Positions 57,801-64,000 of a DNA stretch of 64,000 nucleotides are shown one piece after another. The translations under genes and the position numbers were made by a program. Under the pieces are notes generated by a model. It was not told where the DNA came from, did not search any database, and saw nothing but the letters and a program-made list of their open reading frames with translations. The stretch covers positions 5,524,169 to 5,588,168 of the forward strand of contig NC_087386.1 of NCBI RefSeq assembly GCF_963675165.1, read 5' to 3'. Positions within the stretch are counted from its first letter, which is position 1, and the number at the start of each line of letters is the position of its first letter. This DNA is from Halichondria panicea. Lineage: Eukaryota; Porifera; Demospongiae; Suberitida; Halichondriidae.

Positions 57801-58604
57801 CAACAAGAGGATAAAGAGCGTGTTTCTGCCCCATTTTGTCACCATGGACATCAGTGCTTCGACGCATGAGCTCCTCCTTTCCTCCTATAGACTTGAAATA
57901 GTTGCGAATACTTTGAGGTACGTGGTTGACTTTAGGGAAATCTCCGATAACAGTGTGAATGATAAGATGACCGAATGAGAAGATGTCCAGTTTGGTAGTG
58001 TAGGTGGGCCGTTCCACACGACACTCGGGAGGCATATAGCCTACATTTCCCGGGGTGCTTGTTAGAACAATTTGAGTCAATCTCTCCAGATCAACGTATC
58101 TGGAGACACCCAGGTCTCCGATCTTGGCAGTGAGGTCCTCAGTGAGCAAGATGTTGGGAGCAGTGAGGTCACGATGGATGAGGGGAGGGGTCAGAGAGTG
58201 GAGATAGTGAAGGCCTTTGGATACATCATACAGGATATGGATTCTAGTGGCGATATTCGTGTCTCGATGGGTTTCAACGAAATTGGCCAAGTCAGAATTA
58301 TGAAGCCTTTCCATTATTAGACTGATGTCGTTCTTATCGCGGCCGTAATGGACTCCAACAAAAGCGACAATGTTGGGGTGATCCAAAACACTCAGAATAT
58401 GACACTCATTTTGGAACATTGTTACAATCCTCTCCCTCTGTCCAAGGTATCGCTCTTGGAGCAATATGTGGTGTAGTTTTTTAGCAATGCAGTCTCTTCC
58501 ATTCACCGTCACTCTAAAGACACAGCCATAAGCCCCTGAGCCAGCTTTGTTCTCCTCTAGATCCAATCCTCCTTCCACCTGGACCACCAGAGCATCAAGG
58601 TCAC
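51860..58604 (-). CDS. TKL-type kinase with ankyrin-repeat array (K2)
   Basis: Kinase exon 57709-58604 resembles K1: SGAYGCVFRVTV, CIAKKLHHILL, HRDLTAPNILL, DLG for DFG, YMPPECR. The ATG present in K1 is deleted, leaving TAA at 58605-58607 and AGT as first sense codon; a start must come from a spliced upstream exon or a non-ATG codon. Exons then follow at about 57480-57565 (LDACKTGNVGVVLELLECGA), 57319-57416, 57163-57262, 54647-54746, 54498-54596, 54250-54345, 54082-54180, 53508-53607, 53358-53457, 52980-53078, 52460-52560, 52310-52410 and a terminal exon at about 51860-51945. Most are ~99 nt, one 33-residue ankyrin repeat each. A role in signalling by a sponge-expanded kinase family is an inference. 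Confidence 0.82.
53120..53215 (-). pseudogene. Decayed ankyrin exon inside the K2 array
   Basis: This stretch aligns with the exon at 54250-54345 (shared strings GTTGACTGTAGCCTTGGCTG there, GTTGACAGTTAGCCTTGGC here, and GTCTGGTTGT). It has lost about half its length and its frame. It occupies the place expected for a C-type repeat in the four-exon order. Confidence 0.75.
53697..53945. mobile_element. Degenerate relative of MITE family C
   Basis: Begins CAGGGCAGGGTTTCACACAG and ends near ATGAAAACCTGC, a weak inverse. Lies in an intron of the ankyrin array. Confidence 0.4.
55073..55275. mobile_element. ~203-bp MITE, family A (copy 3)
   Basis: TACCGTATAGCAGGTAATTT at the left; AAATTACATGCTATACAGTA at the right, a near-perfect inverse. 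In the large intron of K2. Confidence 0.88.
55276..57079. other. Large K2 intron, no gene seen
   Basis: Between ankyrin exons 57163 and 54746. Contains a stretch similar to the NC1-cluster flank (about 55780-56000 versus 25325-25510), a degraded family B MITE (about 56502-56780), inverted GGATTATTAGCGC ends at about 54855 and 56485, and a perfect 13-bp stem (AGCGTGCAATTAC) at about 56929-56961. No coding region is supported. Confidence 0.55.
56502..56780. mobile_element. Degraded MITE, family B
   Basis: TACCGTATTACTAGACATTT at the left; a decayed inverse (AATATTCTACTAATAGTG) at the right. Interior strings AATCAGCGAAAAAT and GATGCTCGAAAAA match the family. Confidence 0.65.
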
Positions 58605-58956
58605 TTTATTTTGCAGCAGTTTACATAGATCTATAAAAGGCCTTAATTTCTTGTAAAACTTAATGCATGCATGTGGATGTATGCAGAATCTAGTGCTTTT
58701 ATAATAGCAACATCTTATACCCAATATTTAAGAGTACCATTAACGACCTTTACCATAGAGCTACATGCACCTGTACCCAAGCTTGAGGAAAGACTGTCTA
58801 ATAATAACTATAATTATGATCACACAATGATAATAACGAATGTTCAGCTAAAATGTTGGATATAAAACGCTAATGTCAACTAATCTTGTGAGTATAATAA
58901 CACTTGTAAAAATGTTTAATCATATATAATTATAATAAGTTTCTACTGGTACTGGT

Positions 58957-61900
58957 TCAGTTGTCACTAGCGGTGGTGACTGTGACCAAGGAGAGCAACT
59001 CCGCCAGGAAGACATCTGGGTTGTCAATAGCAACCAGCAACCCTGTGCACGACAAAGCAAAAAAATTAAAATTGTGCAGACAAAATGAAGTTTATAATTA
59101 TACAGCATACGAACGATTTAAACAAAAATGGGTATGTCACATGGTTTAGGTACAAGTCACATGACTCACCCATGACATCAAGGAACTCTTGGAAGGACTC
59201 ACATAATTGCACCTGATCTTGGAACTCTGTCAACAGCTGCAGCAACAGATCGAACCATGATTAAAACAATTGTTTAATACCTTTAACAGCATAATACGTG
59301 TACCTCTTTAGGAAATAGTTTACTTTAGGATGGTTTATGAGCAGATGGTTTGACAATGCCATGAGCACACAATAGACAAAGGAAGGTGATAATTTCCATA
59401 AAGATCTTTATGGCAGCTGTACCTTGTCGCTAGCTTCCAGCACGGTGCTATCATTGGTCCGAACGTGCTCCAGTAAAGCTGTGGGCAGGTCACTACCAGA
59501 CACTGACAGTGTGGTCTTGAGGACTCGATGTAGACTGTCCACTAGTGAGAACATCATTAGTAGCGGCTTGTACACCGAGAACTCTGCCGGGGAGGACGAG
59601 GAGAGACTGTGGGGGGTATATGTGGGTGGGGCCACAGATGAATGAGTGTATAATTATGTGTGTGTGGGTGAATAATAAAGCCAGTCACTATAAAATTATC
59701 ATAGTTCAAAAAATACTTCGAAGATGTGTTGGCTGACTTAAAGAGTACGGATTAACTACAATATTAATGGATCTCATCAGATCTAGAGATGTAGTACCGT
59801 GGACCCACCTCTTGATGAGGGAGGAGCTACTGTTCCTGGCATGGGCCAACACTAACAGTCTCTTGAGGATGGTGGTCCGATGCTCCTCCCACTCACTCAA
59901 CGACTGGATGAACAGTGACACCACCAGCTGGTACTGGGGACCGTCCAACTAGCAGAGGAGGGTGGCAAAGGTCAAGAGCAAGCCACGTACCATAAAAAGC
60001 GTTTTGCCATTAAGAGTAACATACAGTAGAAGGTGCAGCAATAATTACTATGGCTATTGTGCATATGCTGACATATTACTATTATAGCAAACAATGCTTA
60101 TAGTGTAGGGTTGACATTTGTAACCACTTGTGTTCACCTCATAAGCGGAGGAGACCCAGGTGTCAGGAGCAGCTGCCAGGAAGGTTGCTAGGTTCCTCTC
60201 CTCTCTCTGGTAGCAGTGACTCCTGTGCAGGGTGGCAGAACAAAGCAAGATAATGTACACTATAAGATATAAATTGTAAGTCCCCAATCAATAATATAAG
60301 AGGGCATTTTGAGCTTAGAATGCACTGAAGAGAATAAGTATTGCTTACTAACAAACAAAACTTATCCCACACAAGTCAAATCTTTTTAACGCTTAAAAGA
60401 AAGCTAAAAAAATGGGCATTGCAGACACTATAGACACTATAATCAAACTTTTGAGAAGACAGATTAATTTTACATAACAGGTTTAGCATGCAGGCCACAT
60501 TAGTTAGTGCTCACAGGTTCATGACGTGTGCTCCAACATGAAGGTAGTAGGGGAGCAGGTGCATGTTGCTCTGTGGACCGCCCCCTCCACTTTCCCCACT
60601 GAAGGACTTCTCGTAGGCAAACCGGACCAGAAGCAGTCGAATATCGTGAGCGAGGGTGTGGAAGGAGGGGTCAAATAGTCCAGTACACTCTTGTAGGTAG
60701 TTGTGGAACCTGGAGGTGTGTGTGTGGGTGGGATATTACCAGCTGTACTCCTAAGGAGGTCGTGGCTAAATGGTATTAGCTCTAGACAGAAATAGCTGAC
60801 ATGTGCCTAGACAGATATTAGCATACCTTGCAACAGAACTCGAGAAGTTGGTATGTGAAATCTGTGAGAAAATGGACAATACATTAATCTAGTTGTGGCA
60901 TTTGAATACTAAACCTACTTATGTTCTGGCCTAAGCTAAACACGCACACACTAGCGGTTGTTATAACAGTTCACTACTGGCCCGCTGGTATCTCACCTCG
61001 GGCCCCCATATCGGCAGTAAGGCGTTGCACTTGGTGTTGGCGTTCTGTAGAGTAGCACTTTCCCATTCGTCTCGACTCCGGGCAAGTCTGCAGAGGGAAG
61101 AAGTGGGGGTGGTGACAATGACACAATCTACCTCCAAACATAGATATTCACGACATAATGTACATTGTACATCCTACAAACAATACATGTTATAGTTATA
61201 ACACGGGCACAAGGGATGTATGGAATATATTGCACTGAAGCACGAGGGCGCCAGCCCCGAGGGCTGAGTGCAATATATGCCATGCAGCCCGAGTGCACGT
61301 GTTATAACTAGTTTATATCCCGAGGGCATAGCAACATAACACTGTCCTAGTAACACAATATAAACAGCACAAAAAAAGACAGAGACAACTCTAGACACAG
61401 CTCCATCTCTTCTCTCTTCTAGACGCCAGTATCTGCAGCGTATAAGATTGGCATGACCGACGAATGGCTTGACACAAAATTGTTGGAGTTTCAACTGAAA
61501 TCTACAAAACAGCCCCACCCCACTTCTGGTGCTGCAAAACAGCGCCGCCCCACTTACTGCTGCAAAGAAACAGCCCCACCCCACTACTCAGTGAATACAT
61601 GGTATTAGCTGCTGGTCTACGCTCGGCCTCGTAACCAAGCCAAGAAAGCTCGCTTCTACACTGCTGCAAAACAGCTCATGCCCCCAGCAAAAAGAGCCAC
61701 TTCTAGTGCTACGGTGAAGCAGAATTGACATGCATCACGATGTCGAGGACTAGGTCGATCTAGGAACACAGAATCTTCCACAAAATGAATCTTGGACAAT
61801 TTTAAAACCTGCATGGTTGCAAGAAGAAACTCCAGCAGTGCTGAACATTCATTCCTGCATGGCTGGACATACTTTGATACTTGTTATTTCTCATGCATAT

Positions 61901-64000
61901 TAATTTAATTTTAATTTAATTGTCTGTCTAATTGCCAGAGGGGCGTTTTGCGGTCAGTGCAATATGACTTTCAGCAGTGCAATATGCTTTATATTGCACT
62001 TGGCAACAACGTAGCAACGGGATATAAGCTCTATATAACAACTGCTTATAACACCATTGTATTGTAGTGTGTCATGAGAGCTATTGTAACAGTGGACCAG
62101 CTATGGACTTGCTAGCAACTAGAACACAAAGGTCATTATTTCCAGGGATAGATTTGAGGTGAACGTACTTGACAGCTGCAGAGTGACATTCGTAGTGGAC
62201 CACGTTGAAGTGTGACACGGTGGAGTAGCCCTGGGGGAACAAAATGGAGGCATCACATAACACACATCCTTACAGCAAAATTCAAGAGGAGCTAAGAGTG
62301 AAGTTTGTATACAGGTACAAGAGTCACCATGGATACGGTGAATGATGTACTCACCACAGTCTTGCGTGGTTTGTTCTCAAACTCGTCCAGTGCCACTTTC
62401 CTCGTGTACGTGTAGATACCGAGAATCTGGAGGCAAGGCAACAAGAGAATGACATTAATACAAAATAGGCATTACCACTTGTACAAAACGACTCAATAAT
62501 AATTCACACAATTATAATAGGTGGTTTTGTACGGTCACTCTCCACCAAGCCCTACCCCCTAACACACCTTCTGCGGTTGATTCTTATAGCCCTCGAGGCA
62601 AATGCAGCACTTTAGGCCTGACTCTTCGATCAGCTGTCCCTCCATCTCCGACACGAGTGTGGACTGTGCGATCACCTGACCCTTCTCGTTCACTTCCATA
62701 CCCAGTGCACCCAGCTCCTTCTGTCTCATGGCCATTGCTCGTCGTTTCTTCTCCTCTCTAGTTGCCTTACGGACTCTCTTAATCTGAAGGGGGAGGGACA
62801 TTACTAGCTGACTGTACTGTACACACACATGTGCTGTACACTCGAGGAAGAAGAAATGTAGTTTCACATGTACCGAACTTAAGCACTCTTTTAATATTGG
62901 TCAGAGGGGGCAGATTGCTATATAAAGTTACCACATAACGTGTATTTATACTTGCATAATGTAGCAGCGGTAATTGCATTGAGTTTCACCAGACATTAGG
63001 AAAGAGGCCCTCCAACAATGCACCCACCACTGCTGGCCACATATATGGCCACTCTCTCCTTCACATCGACAACCTCTAGTATCATACATTTCACAGTGAA
63101 AACTGAAAACTTAACAAGAGGTGCTTTTAGAGTGAAGACTTACAACCAGGTAGATAGGTAGTTACACCAGTACACTACACTAACTGCTTTGGTGTGCAAA
63201 TATACACGCCCTAATTAAAGTTCCAGGTAGAATTCTGGACACAAAATGCCACCTCATCATTCTTACCTCTTCATAACATGGTGGATGCTCTGCCACGACC
63301 TCTAGAAGGTTCTCAGCGAGCGTGCCGATGTGCTGGTCAGAGGCCACCTGCTCTAGTAGGTGGAGTTCTGAAATGACCTCCTTGAGTATCTCCTGTGTCT
63401 TCGTGTGCCAATGACAGAGACCGGCGAGCATCTTAAGCACGTACGGTAGTGATGGTTGGGAGATGCACAACTTCCACTCGGGAGTGTCGAAGGAGCCACT
63501 GTGTGTGCGGAGAAAGGGGGGGGAGGGGCTTATAGAATAATGTTACACTGCTTTACTTTATTAATCTGAAAGGGGGGGGGGGACTTTACTAGTACTGTGC
63601 ACAAACATGTGATGTGCTGAACAACTAAAGGAAGGAGAAACACACTTAGCCTAGCTGAGCCTAAGGGCTTTTTTAATCATAGTAGGGGTGCAGATTGCTA
63701 CCTAAAGTTACCGTATAATGTGTACTTATTTCAGAATTGTTATTATACGTATAATGTAGCAGCGGTAATTGCATTGAGTTTCAGCGTGCATTAGGAAAGA
63801 GGCCCTCCAACAATGCACCCACCACTGCTGGCCACATATATGGCCACTCTCTCCTTCACATCGACAACCTCTAGTATCATACATTTCACCTTTCAGTGAA
63901 AACTTAACAAGAGGTGCTTTTAGAGTGAAGACCTACACTTACAACTAGGAAGGTTAATTGCTGAGTAAATCCGTTAATGACAGACTGCAAAGCTAAAACA
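58957..64000 (-). CDS. UBR4: UBR4 C-terminal region, copy 2 (partial, runs off the right edge)
   Basis: Exons at about 63268-63498, 62570-62785 (hemiRING start, CCICLEGY), 62355-62428, 62164-62230 ([10 protein letters not shown]), 61002-61081 ([10 protein letters not shown]), 60825-60862 (micro-exon), 60515-60710, 60139-60230, 59806-59949, 59420-59610, 59168-59240 and 58957-59045, ending SVTVSTASDN (stop complement at 58957-58959). This is the only complete UBR4 C-terminus in the window, with the hemiRING and following helical region in series. From 61090 rightward it is nearly identical to 1-2087, with a few substitutions and one ~850-bp insertion. The 5' continuation lies beyond 64000. Its 3' end is followed about 350 bp downstream by K2 in the same orientation. 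Confidence 0.92.
61190..62036. mobile_element. ~850-bp insertion present only in UBR4 copy 2
   Basis: Copy 1 (about 97-113) and fragment C (about 35738-35755) read straight through (CATGCTCGATCATAACAACT). Here the same intron is expanded. The insert starts with a ~120-bp hairpin (TAGTTATAACACGGGCAC; TATATTGCACT; inverse at about 61265-61312) and ends with repeated GTGCAATAT strings and a TTATATCCCG inverse. No transposase ORF. A clean target duplication was not found; about 10 bp of target differ. Confidence 0.7.
62957..63935. repeat. UBR4 copy 2 equivalents of the ~185-bp intron repeats
   Basis: Copies at about 62957-63140 and 63753-63935, matching 1031-1215 and 1826-2010. They confirm that the intronic duplication pre-dates the divergence of the two UBR4 copies. 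Confidence 0.85.

Noticed and set aside
61174..61584. 136-residue minus-strand frame within the UBR4 copy 2 insertion
   Set aside because: Absent from the other UBR4 copies, cysteine-rich by repeat composition, no recognisable transposase motif.
1..64000. Possible bacterial operon, phage or plasmid origin
   Set aside because: Spliced exons with GT-AG borders and metazoan families throughout; no prokaryotic gene organisation.
1..64000. tRNA, rRNA or snRNA genes
   Set aside because: I looked for tRNA-like A/B boxes with cloverleaf pairing and rRNA cores by eye and saw none; a covariance-model scan would be needed for a firm negative.

Overview
The window is animal nuclear DNA, most likely from a demosponge. 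Genes are split into many small exons with short GT-AG introns, and the recognisable products are metazoan (UBR4, IQGAP, COLGALT-type glycosyltransferase, FATP acyl-CoA synthetase, ACBD6). A cluster of short-chain collagen C4 / spongin-type NC1 domain proteins, plus tyrosine-kinase-like kinases with ankyrin exons and a ZU5-Death gene, points to sponges. Species cannot be fixed from sequence alone.

Layout. 1-15.5 kb (minus): about 29 exons of the C-terminal part of the giant E3 ligase UBR4. The last C-terminal exons lie off the left edge, and the gene is cut at its 5' side at about 15.47 kb. 15.6-27.5 kb (plus): a tandem cluster of four intronless type II membrane proteins carrying a spongin NC1-like ectodomain without collagen repeats, alternating with decayed copies. 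27.5-31 kb: mobile-element-rich DNA with a small UBR4 fragment. 31.2-37.7 kb: a duplicated Death-domain unit flanking a kinase fragment plus a truncated UBR4 3' end. 36.4-39.5 kb (minus): a ZU5-Death gene. 39.9-41.8 kb (minus): an internal piece of IQGAP. 43.0-44.1 kb (minus): an intact TKL kinase with one ankyrin exon. 44.5-49.1 kb (plus): pieces of FATP, COLGALT and ACBD6 abutted head to tail, with frame breaks. 49.3-58.6 kb (minus): a kinase-ankyrin gene with a four-exon higher-order ankyrin repeat; its 3' end is duplicated around another UBR4 fragment. 58.96-64 kb (minus): a second, nearly identical UBR4 3' region running off the right edge.

The region reads as a segmental-duplication hotspot. 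UBR4 3' ends occur five times, in two cases followed about 250-350 bp downstream by a kinase. Short inverted-repeat elements are dense, and several are proven as insertions by a matching empty site elsewhere in the window (a TTAA element, a 9-bp-TSD element with 65-bp perfect inverted repeats, a 7-bp-TSD family, and a TA element in a promoter). Whether the two end copies of UBR4 are real paralogues or two alleles joined by assembly cannot be decided here.

Most likely working genes: the UBR4 copies (if completed outside), the four NC1 membrane proteins, kinase K1 and perhaps the ankyrin kinase K2, and the ZU5-Death gene. The rest are fragments. Exon borders were read from GT/AG consensus and homology; those given as 'about' may be off by a few bases.
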